A stretch of 64,000 bases of DNA from Beijerinckiaceae bacterium (GCA_947454485.1 CANGJJ010000003.1:124001-188000); one strand, 5' to 3'. Shown: positions 44,607-53,688, counted from the stretch's first letter. The notes: generated by a model from the sequence alone, not told the origin. Translations and numbers: made by a program.

Positions 44607-44629
44607 GGCCGCCCCTTGTGAGGGCGGCC
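44607..44629 (-). terminator. Intercistronic hairpin between livK and livH
   Basis: GGCCGCCC (44607-44614) / GGGCGGCC (44622-44629), 8-bp perfect stem with 7-nt loop, 8 nt after the livK stop. Such hairpins often protect the binding-protein message or reduce read-through into permease genes, giving more binding protein. Confidence 0.55.
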
Positions 44630-44636
44630 GTCTGAC

Positions 44637-45848
44637 TTATTGTTTCAACAGCGCACAAGTGCTCTTGTCGAGAGGCGTGAAGGCCTCTTCGGCAGGAATG
44701 GTGGCGATCAGCTTGTAATAATCCCACGGCGCTTTGGACTCTTCGACGCTTTTGATGCCCATCAGATAGGCGGGGTGAACCTTACGGCCATTGGGCTGAA
44801 TGACACCCTTACCGAACAATGGATCATCCGTCGGCATGGACTTCATCTGTGCCACGACCTTCGCGCCATCATGCGGATTGGTCCCCATCGCCTCAAGTGA
44901 TTTGAGATAGTGCAGTACAGAGGCATAGACGCCAGCCTGCACCATGGTCGGCACTTGCTTGTTCTTCATACGCTCAGAAAAACGCTTGGTGAAAGCGCGT
45001 GTGCCATCATTCATGTCCCAATAAAAGGTCGTGGTGAAGATGAGGCCCTGCGACATTTTCAGGCCCAATGCATGAACATCAGAGATGAAGAGCAGGAGGG
45101 CCGCGAGCTTTTGCCCGCCGCTGGTAATGCCAAATTCAGCCGCCTGTTTCACCGTATTGGTTGTGTCACCGCCCGCATTGGCAAGACCGATGATCTTGGC
45201 TTTGGAGGATTGCGCCTGCAGCAAGAAGGAGGAGAAATCCGAATTGTTAAGCGGATGGCGCACAGAGCCTACAACCTTGCCACCATTGGCGGTGATGACA
45301 GCGGTCGTGTCGCGCTCAAGCGCGTGGCCGAAGGCATAATCAGCTGTCATGAAGAACCAGCTGTCGCCGCCGCTCTTCACCACAGCCTTGCCCGTGCCAT
45401 TGGCGAGCAGATAAGTGTCATAGGTCCAGTGGACCGTATTGGGGGTGCATTGTGCATTGGTGAGATCAGCCGCTGCGGCACCCGAATTCATATAGACAAG
45501 GTTCTTTTCTTTCGCGACGCCATTCACGGCCAGTGCGACGCCCGAATTCAAGACACCAAAGATGCCATCGACGCGGTCCTTATCGGCCCACTGGCGAGAA
45601 ATATTGACGCCGATGTCCGGCTTGTTTTGATGGTCTGCGGAGATGACATCAATCGTCCAGCCTTTTTTGGCGAGGCCCGAATCTTCAATCGCCATTTGCG
45701 CGGCCAGAATAGAGCCTGCGCCGCCCACATCGGCATAGATGCCGGACATATCATCAAGCACACCGATCTTGATATTTTTGTCTTGCGCCATGGCGCTGCT
45801 CGCGGCCAATGCGAGAGCCAGTGCGGAAACAGCAGATAAACGCGTCAT
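44637..45848 (-). CDS. livK: ABC transporter substrate-binding protein (LivK/Periplasmic type 1)
   Basis: 403 residues with signal peptide (LSAVSALALALAASSAMAQ) and the type 1 fold: KIGVLDDMSGIYADVGG, SADHQNKPDIGVNISRQW, and WFFMTADYAFGHALERD. Pattern is of the broad aromatic/branched-chain/urea-type binding proteins, so the true ligand may not be a branched-chain amino acid. Lies inside the operon after livF. Confidence 0.92.
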   Translation of the reverse strand: MTRLSAVSALALALAASSAMAQDKNIKIGVLDDMSGIYADVGGAGSILAAQMAIEDSGLAKKGWTIDVISADHQNKPDIGVNISRQWADKDRVDGIFGVLNSGVALAVNGVAKEKNLVYMNSGAAAADLTNAQCTPNTVHWTYDTYLLANGTGKAVVKSGGDSWFFMTADYAFGHALERDTTAVITANGGKVVGSVRHPLNNSDFSSFLLQAQSSKAKIIGLANAGGDTTNTVKQAAEFGITSGGQKLAALLLFISDVHALGLKMSQGLIFTTTFYWDMNDGTRAFTKRFSERMKNKQVPTMVQAGVYASVLHYLKSLEAMGTNPHDGAKVVAQMKSMPTDDPLFGKGVIQPNGRKVHPAYLMGIKSVEESKAPWDYYKLIATIPAEEAFTPLDKSTCALLKQ

Positions 45849-45864
45849 AGTTTCCCCCTATGAG

Positions 45865-46575
45865 TTACACACCAAGATAATCATGCAATTTGTGAATATT
45901 CTGCGGCAGATCAGGCGTTGCGAATGTGTCGATGATGCGCCCATGTTCCATCACATAGAAACGGTCTGCCACGGTTGAGGCAAAGCGGAAGTTTTGCTCC
46001 ACCAGCAAAATGGTGAAACCCTCTTGCTTCAATCGCGCAATGGTCGCACCAATTTGCTGGATGATGACGGGGGCGAGACCCTCGGTCGGCTCATCGAGCA
46101 TCAGCAAACGCGCGCCCGTGCGCAGAATGCGGCCAATGGCGAGCATCTGTTGCTCGCCGCCTGACAGTTTGGTGCCGGGGCTGCTGCGGCGTTCTTTCAA
46201 ATTGGGAAAGAGCGTAAAGATCTGCTCGACACTCAAGCCGCCGGGCCGCACGTGCGGGGGCAGAAGCAAATTTTCCATCACATTGAGGCTGGCGAAAATG
46301 CCCCGCTCTTCAGGGCAAAAGGCAATGCCGAGGCGCGCAATGCGCTCGCTGGGCATGGCGATGATCTCTTGGTCTTCAAAGCGCACAGAGCCTTGGCGCT
46401 TGTCGATCATGCCGATAATGGATTTGAGAGTTGTTGTCTTGCCTGCACCATTGCGGCCGATGAGGGTCACGACCTCGCCTTCACGCACGTTGAAATCAAC
46501 GCCGTGCAAAATATGACTTTCGCCATACCAGCTCTGAAGATCGCGCACATCGAGCATGACTTTGGGCTCAGGCAT
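45865..46575 (-). CDS. livF: ABC transporter ATPase LivF
   Basis: 236 residues. Walker A GRNGAGKTT, signature LSGGEQQMLAIGRIL, Walker B LLMLDEPTEGLAP. Begins at an ATG that overlaps the livG stop by 8 nt; a longer frame to 46629 lies inside livG. Second ATPase of the Liv transporter. Confidence 0.94.
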   Translation of the reverse strand: MPEPKVMLDVRDLQSWYGESHILHGVDFNVREGEVVTLIGRNGAGKTTTLKSIIGMIDKRQGSVRFEDQEIIAMPSERIARLGIAFCPEERGIFASLNVMENLLLPPHVRPGGLSVEQIFTLFPNLKERRSSPGTKLSGGEQQMLAIGRILRTGARLLMLDEPTEGLAPVIIQQIGATIARLKQEGFTILLVEQNFRFASTVADRFYVMEHGRIIDTFATPDLPQNIHKLHDYLGV

Positions 46576-47323
46576 CTGCGACCCCGAGATAGGCTTGCTG
46601 CACATCGGCATTGTTGCTGATGGTCTCATAATCCCCCTCAGCCAGCACTTGGCCGCGCGTCAGCACGGTGATCGTGTCGGAGAGATCGCTAACGACTTTC
46701 AGATTATGCTCGACCATGAGGACGGTGCGGTTCTTGGCGACGCGGCGGATGAGATCAGCGACGCGCTCAATATCTTCGTGACCCATGCCAGCCATGGGTT
46801 CATCCAGCAGCAACATCTGCGGATCAAGGGCGAGGGTGGTTGCAATCTCAAGCGCGCGTTTGCGGCCATAGGGCATTTCAACGGCGGTTGTCGTTTCAAA
46901 AGCGCTCAAGCCAACATCATCGAGAAGAGCCATAGCGCGCTCGTTCAAACTATTGAGCACATTTTTGGAGCGCCAGAAATCAAAATTGCCCCCGCGCTTG
47001 CGCTGCAAAGCAACCCGCACATTCTCAAGCGCGGTCAGATGGGGAAAGACAGCGGAGATCTGGAAGGAGCGCACAAGGCCAAGCCGTGCCACATCGGCAG
47101 CGGCCATGGCGGTTATATCGCGGCCCTCATAGCAGATCTCGCCGCGTGTGGGCTGCAGAAACTTGGTCAGCAGATTGAAGCAGGTGGTCTTGCCCGCACC
47201 ATTGGGGCCGATGAGCGCATGGATGGATCCGCGACGAATGCGCAGATTCACATCGCGAACGGCGACAAAGCCGGCGAACTCCTTCGTCAGGCCTCTTGTT
47301 TCGAGGATAATGTCCTCGGCCAC
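46568..47323 (-). CDS. livG: ABC transporter ATPase LivG
   Basis: 251 residues from a GTG at 47323 with AGGAGG 6 nt upstream. Walker A GPNGAGKTT, Walker B MLLLDEPMAGMGHED, H-loop MVEHNLKVV. The signature position reads EMPYGRKRALEIA rather than LSGGQ, which is common in LivG. First gene of the operon. Confidence 0.94.
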   Translation of the reverse strand: MAEDIILETRGLTKEFAGFVAVRDVNLRIRRGSIHALIGPNGAGKTTCFNLLTKFLQPTRGEICYEGRDITAMAAADVARLGLVRSFQISAVFPHLTALENVRVALQRKRGGNFDFWRSKNVLNSLNERAMALLDDVGLSAFETTTAVEMPYGRKRALEIATTLALDPQMLLLDEPMAGMGHEDIERVADLIRRVAKNRTVLMVEHNLKVVSDLSDTITVLTRGQVLAEGDYETISNNADVQQAYLGVADA

Positions 47324-47433
47324 CCTGGCCCTCCTGTTCGCCGCCCGTTGGTCCTGCAAAGCTAGGCTACAGCGGGCGGAAAACAAGAGCTGAACGGGGC
47401 GTGGGCCTTAGACCATTGTGGAAGGCGCCAACT

Positions 47434-48261
47434 TTAATGCGACATAAACACCGGAATGGTCATGGCATTGAGGATTGTGCGGGTGGTGCCGCCCAGCACG
47501 AATTCGCGCAGGCGCGAATGACCATAGCCGCCCATGACCATGAAATCCGCGCCCGTGTCAGCGGCATGGGAGAGCAGGGTCGCGCCAATATCCTCAGCGG
47601 CTGGCAGTTTCTTCAATGTGGCTGAGATGCCGTGACGCGACAGATGGCGGGTGATGTTGAAGCCCGGCAGCTCTTCATTGGGCAGATTGCGCCCGGCAAT
47701 GCTGACGATCTCCACTTTGCCGGCGCGTTTCAACACATCAAGCGTATCGGCAATGGCGCGCGCCGCGGGCAGGCCACCATCCCAGCAGACCATCGCCTTG
47801 CCGAATTTGGCTGCGCCTTTGTGGATATTCGGTACGATGCACACAGGCCTGCCCGAGCGGAACAAAGCGCCCTCGGCCATCAACTCATCATCACTGCCGG
47901 TTTCACCATCGCCTTGGCCAACGATGGTCATGTCGAAATGGCGCGCCAAACGGCCGAAGTCTTCGCGTGCTTGTCCAGAGATCGCCTGTATCATGACGAG
48001 ATCTGTATGCACCTGCGAGGGCGCGGCAGATTGGAACGACAGATAGGCTTTCTCCGCCACGTCGCGCGCTTGGTCCATCGCCTCTGCCATAATGTCATAT
48101 GGATATTCGCCCATGAAGGAGGCGGGCGGCACATATTCAAGCACAAGGCCTGCGGCTGTCAGATGCGCGCCCATTTCAGTGGCGAGCGACAAGGCGTAAT
48201 CACGCACACTCGCGCCGCGATCACTCGTGTCGAGATGAACCAGAAGATCCTTGATCGCCAT
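47434..48261 (-). CDS. Tandem universal stress protein
   Basis: 275 residues, two UspA-like halves: IKDLLVHLDTSDRGASVRDY at the N terminus and GKAMVCWDGGLPAARAIAD in the middle, ending VMGGYGHSRLREFVLGGTTR. The second half carries the G-x2-G-x9-G(S/T) ATP-binding pattern. ATG 48261 has AAGGAA upstream. Same strand as, and 110 nt upstream of, livG. Confidence 0.9.
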   Translation of the reverse strand: MAIKDLLVHLDTSDRGASVRDYALSLATEMGAHLTAAGLVLEYVPPASFMGEYPYDIMAEAMDQARDVAEKAYLSFQSAAPSQVHTDLVMIQAISGQAREDFGRLARHFDMTIVGQGDGETGSDDELMAEGALFRSGRPVCIVPNIHKGAAKFGKAMVCWDGGLPAARAIADTLDVLKRAGKVEIVSIAGRNLPNEELPGFNITRHLSRHGISATLKKLPAAEDIGATLLSHAADTGADFMVMGGYGHSRLREFVLGGTTRTILNAMTIPVFMSH

Positions 48262-48456
48262 GTGCCATTCCTTCCATTTGCCGGGTCGGTGATGATGATC
48301 CCGCCCGCCGCCCAGCAGCAAGCTGAGCCATTTCACTTGGTGTCAGTTTTTCAGCCCGCTGCTGCTGTCGCCTTGCGCGGGATCAAACTTTGAAAGCGCC
48401 TTCGCAAGGCTCCGTTCAAGTCGTGTTTGCGGGTCGGCCAGACAGGCGCTATAGGC

Positions 48457-49449
48457 ATGGCCATGTCGCAGATCTCCCCATGGACCTTCAGCGTTGCGCC
48501 GATGATGGAATGGAGTGACCGCTATTGCCGGTCACTGCATCGCCTCGCCACGACCCATGCGCGTCTTTATACGGAGATGGTCACCGTGGGCGCGATTATC
48601 CATGGCGACCGCGAACGTCTGCTGGGTTTTGATGAGGCCGAACATCCGCTGGCTGTGCAGCTGGGTGGCTCAGAGCCTGACAAGCTCGCGCTTTGTGCGC
48701 GTATCTGCGAAGACTATGGCTATCAAGAGATCAATCTCAATTGCGGTTGCCCGTCGGACCGTGTGCAGAACGGGGCCTTTGGCGCTTGTTTGATGCGCGA
48801 GCCCAAACTGGTTGGCGACTGTGTTGCTGCGATGAAATCGGCCGTGAAGATTCCCGTCACCGTGAAATGCCGCATTGGTGTTGATGACCAAGAGCCACGC
48901 GAGGCGCTTTGGGCTATGGCACAAAGCGTGATTGATGCAGGCGCTGATGCGCTCATTGTTCATGCGCGCAAGGCTTGGTTGAAGGGACTTTCGCCGAAAG
49001 AGAATCGCGATATTCCCCCGCTTGATTATCCGCTCGTTCATCAGTTGAAGCGCGATTGTCCCGCAACGCCGATTGCCATCAACGGCGGCTTTGCGACGAT
49101 TGAATCTGCGCAAGAGCAAATGGCACATCTCGATGGTGTGATGATTGGCCGCGCGGCCTATCACGACACAGATATTTTGCTCAAAGTCGATCCCTTGCTC
49201 TTTGGCACGCCAGCGCCGCTCAGCTCGCCTTTTGAAATGGTCGAAGCCTATCTGCCTTATGTCGAGCGTCAGCTCGCGCGCGGTGTCCGCTTGGCGGATA
49301 TGACGCGCCATATGTTGGGTCTGTTTGTGGGCATGCCCGGTGCGCGCGCATGGCGCAGGCATCTGGCGACGGAGGCTGTGAAGCGCGGCGCGGGGAGCGA
49401 GGTTTTGCGCGATGCGCTCAAGCTCGTCTCGCGGGACGTGCTTGTCTGA
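48457..49449 (+). CDS. dusA: tRNA-dihydrouridine synthase DusA
   Basis: 330 residues. FMN enzyme that reduces U20/20a in tRNA. Motifs: FSVAPMMEWSDRYCR, NLNCGCPSDRVQNGAFGACL with the catalytic Cys, KCRIGVDD, VHARKAWLKGLSPKENR and NGGF. A second ATG two codons in (48463) is equally possible. Confidence 0.95.
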   Translation: MAMSQISPWTFSVAPMMEWSDRYCRSLHRLATTHARLYTEMVTVGAIIHGDRERLLGFDEAEHPLAVQLGGSEPDKLALCARICEDYGYQEINLNCGCPSDRVQNGAFGACLMREPKLVGDCVAAMKSAVKIPVTVKCRIGVDDQEPREALWAMAQSVIDAGADALIVHARKAWLKGLSPKENRDIPPLDYPLVHQLKRDCPATPIAINGGFATIESAQEQMAHLDGVMIGRAAYHDTDILLKVDPLLFGTPAPLSSPFEMVEAYLPYVERQLARGVRLADMTRHMLGLFVGMPGARAWRRHLATEAVKRGAGSEVLRDALKLVSRDVLV

Positions 49450-49567
49450 GCCCGACATGCTGAGTTTATTTGCGCCCCATACAGCAGCTTCTGCCGGGAA
49501 ATGTGGGGCGATGCGCCCTCACGGCAGAGCTTTGCGGTTGCGCTGAGGCCAGCTTTTGCGCACAAGA

Positions 49568-49590
49568 GGGGAAACGCGGAAGGTTTCCCC
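49568..49590 (+). promoter_or_regulatory. Hairpin presenting the ribosome site of the TSUP gene
   Basis: GGGGAAAC (49568-49575) pairs perfectly with GTTTCCCC (49583-49590); the loop and first paired base hold the Shine-Dalgarno GGAAGG (49578-49583), and the ATG follows directly at 49591. Further upstream, CGCCCCA (49473-49479) can pair with TGGGGCG (49504-49510). Suggests translation control by RNA structure. Confidence 0.5.
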
Positions 49591-50418
49591 ATGTTCGACA
49601 TCCCTCTTGGTGATTTGGCGGTTCTGGCCGTGGCACTGGCTGGTGCTGGCGCATTGACCGGCATTCTGGCTGGCGTCTTTGGCGTGGGCGGTGGCGCTTT
49701 GATTGTGCCGGTTCTCTACGAACTCTTCCGCATCATGGGTACGCCCGAAGATGTGCGCATGCCGCTCTGCGTTGGCACATCGCTCGCCATCATCATCCCC
49801 ACCTCGATCCGCTCCTTCCAGGCGCATAAAGCGCGCGGCACTGTGGATATGGATATTCTGCGCGCTTGGGCCATCCCCGCGATTGTCGGTGTGCTCGTGG
49901 GCGCAGCGGTTGCGCGCTATTCATCGCCCGCCGTGTTTAAAATGGTCTTCGTCTTTGTCGCGCTGCTCAATGCTGCGCGCTTGCTGTTCGATCTGCCATG
50001 GCGCTTTGGCACCGATATGCCCAAGGGCCTGTTGATGAAGGTCTATGGTTTTGGCATCGGCATTTTGTCATCCTTGATGGGCATTGGCGGTGGGCAGATC
50101 TCGACCATGCTGATGAATTTCTACAGCCGCCCCATTCACCAAGCTGTCTCCACATCAGCGGGCATGGGCGTCATCATCTCCATCCCCGGCGCGATTGGCT
50201 ATATGGCCGCTGGCTTTGACAAAGTCGGCCTGCCGCCGATTTCGCTCGGCTATGTCTCGATCATTGGTATTGCGCTCTTTGCGCCTGTCTCGGTGCTCAC
50301 GGCACCGATCGGCGTCAAATTCGCCCATGCGATGAAGAAGCGCACTTTGGAGCGGGCCTTTGGCACTTTCTTGCTGCTGGTCTCACTGCGCTTCATCGCG
50401 AGCCTGCTTGGCTATTGA
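49591..50418 (+). CDS. TSUP family membrane exporter/permease
   Basis: 275 residues, about eight membrane helices, with the repeated glycine motif GVFGVGGGALIVPVL and LMGIGGGQISTML. TSUP (TauE/SafE) proteins move sulfite, sulfonates or other organic anions. Nothing nearby fixes the substrate. Start at 49591 is preceded by GGAAGG within a hairpin. Confidence 0.92.
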   Translation: MFDIPLGDLAVLAVALAGAGALTGILAGVFGVGGGALIVPVLYELFRIMGTPEDVRMPLCVGTSLAIIIPTSIRSFQAHKARGTVDMDILRAWAIPAIVGVLVGAAVARYSSPAVFKMVFVFVALLNAARLLFDLPWRFGTDMPKGLLMKVYGFGIGILSSLMGIGGGQISTMLMNFYSRPIHQAVSTSAGMGVIISIPGAIGYMAAGFDKVGLPPISLGYVSIIGIALFAPVSVLTAPIGVKFAHAMKKRTLERAFGTFLLLVSLRFIASLLGY

Positions 50419-50444
50419 GACGCGGCTGATCGCAGACCTCGCGG

Positions 50445-50651
50445 TCAGACAGCCTTGGCGACAGGCTCCGCCACAGTCTGGCGCAGCGCCTGCAACCGCT
50501 CGGGCAAGACAGCCATGATGGCGAGGCGCTCCTCCTGCGTGATGAAGCACCAATTGGCCAGCTCATCGCGCGTGCGTCCGCAACCCTCGCACAGGCCAAG
50601 GACGGGGTTCAGCCAGCACTGGCTGACGCAGGGTGTCGCGATTCGCTTCAT
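50445..50651 (-). CDS. DUF1289 small cysteine protein
   Basis: 68 residues with four Cys in C-x3-C-x8-C-x2-C spacing (TPCVSQCWLNP, LCEGCGRT), probably a metal-binding site. The motif with RDELANW defines DUF1289. Function unknown. It lies just after cobS on the same strand, a pairing common in alphaproteobacteria. Confidence 0.9.
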   Translation of the reverse strand: MKRIATPCVSQCWLNPVLGLCEGCGRTRDELANWCFITQEERLAIMAVLPERLQALRQTVAEPVAKAV

Positions 50652-50682
50652 AGGGTGAACCTAGGGCCTTGGGGCTGACGCT

Positions 50683-51459
50683 TCAAATGCGCAGCAGCAA
50701 GGTGAGCAAAAAAGTGATCTCGGCCAGTTGCTGGGCCGCGCCCGCCACATCCCCGGTCTGGCCCTTGATCTGCCGGCGGCTGATCGCGGCCATGGCGGCG
50801 GCGGCCACGCCCGCCAGAAGAGCAGCCAAAATCAAGCGTGTAAGCGGCAGGCCCGCCGCCCAAGGCAGAGCGAGCAGGGCGAGCGACAGGGCCAGCGCGA
50901 TGAGCAAGGCCAAGAGTTGGGGCCGTTCAGCGGCAAAGGCTGCCCCGTCGGTGCGGGCCGCAGGCAGAAGGGCGAGCGGCAACAGGCCACACCAGCGCGA
51001 CAGGCCTGCCACGCCCAGAAGGGCGCAGGCGGCAAGGCCGGGGCCCATTTTCAGCAAAGCGACCAGCGCCGCCCAGCGCAGCAGCAGGGACAGAACCAGT
51101 GCCGCCCCGCCGAATGTACCAATGCGGCTGTCGCGCATGATCTCAAGCTTACGCTCAATACTGCGCCCACCGCCAAAGCCATCGGCCGTATCGGCCAGCC
51201 CATCTTCATGGAATGCCCCTGTGGTGAGCACAAACAGGCTCAGCGCAAGGCCAGCGGCCAGCTCAGGAGGCAGGATTTTGCCTGCGCCATAAAGAAGCCC
51301 GGCGGCGGGCAGGGCGATGATGAGCCCCGCCAAAGGCAGGGCGCGGATGGCTTTGGCAAAGTCGAGCATCGCATGGGGCTGCGTCTCCCAGGCAAGGACA
51401 GGCACGGGCAGGCGCGAATAGAAGCGCAGGCAGGCAAGAAGGTCGCTCAGAAATCGCAT
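50683..51459 (-). CDS. cobS: Adenosylcobinamide-GDP ribazoletransferase CobS (CobV)
   Basis: 258 residues, polytopic. Joins adenosylcobinamide-GDP to alpha-ribazole in the last steps of cobalamin synthesis. Motif FHEDGLADTADGFGGGRSIE is diagnostic, followed by IMRDSRIGTFGGAAL. ATG 51459 gives the usual start LSDLLACLRFYSRLPVPV; the longer frame reads into the divergent cobT. Confidence 0.94.
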   Translation of the reverse strand: MRFLSDLLACLRFYSRLPVPVLAWETQPHAMLDFAKAIRALPLAGLIIALPAAGLLYGAGKILPPELAAGLALSLFVLTTGAFHEDGLADTADGFGGGRSIERKLEIMRDSRIGTFGGAALVLSLLLRWAALVALLKMGPGLAACALLGVAGLSRWCGLLPLALLPAARTDGAAFAAERPQLLALLIALALSLALLALPWAAGLPLTRLILAALLAGVAAAAMAAISRRQIKGQTGDVAGAAQQLAEITFLLTLLLRI

Positions 51460-51540
51460 AAGCCTCAATAGCTGATTGCTGTGGCCTTGCAATCCCGCCC
51501 GATCCCGATATGACCCGCCCAACCCATGCAAGAGGACCAC

Positions 51541-52563
51541 ATGCCCGCCACCGGCCTGCCCTTCGACGATATTCGCGCTCTCCTCAAGACCATGCCCCAA
51601 GCGGGCGATGGCTTTATTGACGATGTGCGCGCACATGACCGCGAGCTGACAAAGCCCGCCGGTTCGCTCGGGCGTATGGAAGAGCTGGTCGAACATATGG
51701 CCGCTTGGCAGGCGCGCTCAAAGCCCGCTGTCACGCGTCCGGTGGTGGCGGTCTTTGTGGCCAATCACGGCGTGGTGGCGCAGGGTGTCTCGGCGTTCCC
51801 GCAAGAGGTCACGCGCGCGATGCTGGATAATTTTGCCGCCGGCGGCGCGGCGATCAACCAGATCTGCGCGACCTTCGATCTTGGTCTCAAAGTCTTCGAA
51901 CTTGCGATTGATTATCCCACCGCCGACATCACGCAGGATGCTGCTTTTGATGAAGCAGGCTGCGCGGCGACTTTTGCATTTGGCATGGAGGCGATTGCGG
52001 GCGGCTCTGATCTGCTCTGTCTGGGCGAGATGGGCATTGGCAATACAACTGTTGCCGCTGCGATCTATCACGCGCTCTATGGCGGCGATGCGGCCCATTG
52101 GGTCGGGCGCGGCACGGGTGTTGATGATGCAGGCTTGCAGCGCAAGGTCGATGCTGTGCGCCGCGCTGTTGAATTGCACCGCGCGCATTTGGGCGATCCG
52201 CTCGAAGTTCTGCGTCGTTTGGGCGGGCGCGAAATCGCCGCCATTGCGGGCGCCATTATGGCAGCGCGTATGGAGCGTATCCCCGTTGTGCTCGATGGCT
52301 ATGTGGTGACAGCGGCAGCGGCCATTTTACATGCGCTCGACCCAGCTGCGATTGATCATTGCATTGCGGGCCATCTGTCGGCGGAGGGCGCGCATGGCGA
52401 TGTTCTGGCGCGTCTGGGCAAGAAGCCGCTTCTGGATCTGGGTCTGCGCCTTGGCGAGGGAACAGGAGCTGCCCTCGCGGCAGGCCTGATCAAGGCCGCC
52501 TTGGCCTGCCATAGCGATATGGCGACCTTCGAACAGGCCAAAGTGCCGGGCAAGGCGCACTGA
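51541..52563 (+). CDS. cobT: Nicotinate-nucleotide:dimethylbenzimidazole phosphoribosyltransferase
   Basis: 340 residues. Makes alpha-ribazole phosphate for the lower ligand of B12. Motifs: DRELTKPAGSLGRMEEL, FVANHGVVAQGVSAFPQEVT in the first third, EMGIGNTTVAAAI, and LRLGEGTGAALAAGLIKAA with the catalytic Glu near the C terminus. AAGAGGA precedes ATG 51541. Divergent from cobS over 81 bp. Confidence 0.95.
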   Translation: MPATGLPFDDIRALLKTMPQAGDGFIDDVRAHDRELTKPAGSLGRMEELVEHMAAWQARSKPAVTRPVVAVFVANHGVVAQGVSAFPQEVTRAMLDNFAAGGAAINQICATFDLGLKVFELAIDYPTADITQDAAFDEAGCAATFAFGMEAIAGGSDLLCLGEMGIGNTTVAAAIYHALYGGDAAHWVGRGTGVDDAGLQRKVDAVRRAVELHRAHLGDPLEVLRRLGGREIAAIAGAIMAARMERIPVVLDGYVVTAAAAILHALDPAAIDHCIAGHLSAEGAHGDVLARLGKKPLLDLGLRLGEGTGAALAAGLIKAALACHSDMATFEQAKVPGKAH

Positions 52564-52605
52564 GCGCTCCGCGCGCTCTTGGCAGGGTGTGACCCTCTGG
52601 CCTAG

Positions 52606-52625
52606 TCTCTCCCCAACGGGAGAGA
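52606..52625 (+). promoter_or_regulatory. Hairpin covering the ribosome site of the Bug-type binding protein
   Basis: TCTCTCCC (52606-52613), loop CAAC, GGGAGAGA (52618-52625): a perfect 8-bp stem whose 3' arm is the Shine-Dalgarno region of the gene starting at 52630. Pairing would hide the ribosome site. Confidence 0.5.
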
Positions 52626-52629
52626 GCAG

Positions 52630-53688
52630 ATGAATCGCATATTGAAACTGGCTCTGGGTGTTGCGGCAGGCGCGAGCCTTGTCATGCAGATGCCCGCGCG
52701 CGCTGATGAGGTTGCCGATTTTTATCGCGGCAAAACCTTCACCATGATCGTGGGCTATAGTGCGGGCGGTGGTTATGATCTTTATGCGCGCGCCATCTCG
52801 CGCCATATCGGCAAACATATTCCCGGCAATCCGACCGTCATCGTCAACAATATGCCCGGTGCTGGGTCTGTCGCCTCTGCCAATTATCTCTACGCAGTCG
52901 CCCCCAAAGACGGCACGGTGATCGCGACCTTCAGTCGTGGCCTGCCGATGGAGCCGCTGATTGGCACGGCCAAAGTGCAATATGATGCAACCAAGCTCAC
53001 ATGGATTGGCTCAGCCTCGAATGAAGTCAGCGTCTGTGCGGTCATGCCCCGCGCGGTGGTGAAAAACTGGGCCGACTTCCTGACCAAAGAGTCAACGCTC
53101 GGTGGCGAAGCTGCTGGCTCTGATCCTGATACTTATGCGCTCATGGTGCGCGGCATCTTCGGCGCGAAACTCAAGATCGTCACGGGCTATCCCGGCGGCA
53201 ATGATATGACGCTCGCAGCTGAGCGCGGCGAAGTGGACGGGCGCTGCGGTTGGTCGTGGTCGTCGATCAAAGCCACGCGGCCTGATTGGGTGTCGGGGCC
53301 GAACAAACTCTCGGTTCTGGTTCAGCTGGGCCTCGAGCGCAGCGCAGATTTGCCTGATGTTCCATCAGCTTACGAGCTTGCGAAAACAGATGCCGATAAA
53401 GCCATCATTCGTTTGATCGTGGGTCGTCAGGTCATCGCGCGTCCCTTCGCAGCGCCTCCTGGCATTCCGCCCGCGCGCCGCGATGCTTTGCGCAAGGCTT
53501 TCATGGAGACGCTGAGCGATCCTGCCTTCTTGGCTGAGGCCAAAGCTATGTCGCTGGAGATCGCGCCCGTGTCTGGCGAAGATGCGGCCAAGCTCATCGC
53601 CGATATTTATGCAGCCCCGCGCGAAGTCATCGAGCAGGCGCGCAGCATTTTGTCGGGCGGTGCGGATCGCAATCTCAAGAAAGACTGA
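52630..53688 (+). CDS. Tripartite tricarboxylate transporter binding protein (Bug family)
   Basis: 352 residues with signal peptide (LALGVAAGASLVMQMPARA). FYRGKTFTMIVGYSAGGGYD and NMPGAGSVASANYLY are typical of the Bug/TctC family, which binds organic acids in the periplasm. The membrane partners TctA/TctB are not in the window, so it is an orphan here. Its stop abuts the stop of the convergent carboxypeptidase gene. Confidence 0.92.
   Translation: MNRILKLALGVAAGASLVMQMPARADEVADFYRGKTFTMIVGYSAGGGYDLYARAISRHIGKHIPGNPTVIVNNMPGAGSVASANYLYAVAPKDGTVIATFSRGLPMEPLIGTAKVQYDATKLTWIGSASNEVSVCAVMPRAVVKNWADFLTKESTLGGEAAGSDPDTYALMVRGIFGAKLKIVTGYPGGNDMTLAAERGEVDGRCGWSWSSIKATRPDWVSGPNKLSVLVQLGLERSADLPDVPSAYELAKTDADKAIIRLIVGRQVIARPFAAPPGIPPARRDALRKAFMETLSDPAFLAEAKAMSLEIAPVSGEDAAKLIADIYAAPREVIEQARSILSGGADRNLKKD

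Noticed and set aside
44910-45839. Plus-strand frame of 309 codons over livK
   Set aside because: Antisense to an intact binding protein gene; His/Cys-rich shadow sequence with no family signal.
47341-47379. Inverted repeat CCGCCCG/CGGGCGG upstream of livG
   Set aside because: Seven base pairs with a 25-nt loop in GC-rich DNA; expected by chance.
49473-49510. CGCCCCA/TGGGGCG repeat as a dusA terminator
   Set aside because: 24-nt loop and no T run; kept only as possible part of the TSUP leader.
50728-51471. Plus-strand frame of 247 codons over cobS
   Set aside because: Gln/Arg/Gly-rich antisense of a membrane protein; no support.
51460-51540. Cobalamin riboswitch between cobS and cobT
   Set aside because: Only 81 bp between divergent starts and no B12-box-like sequence.
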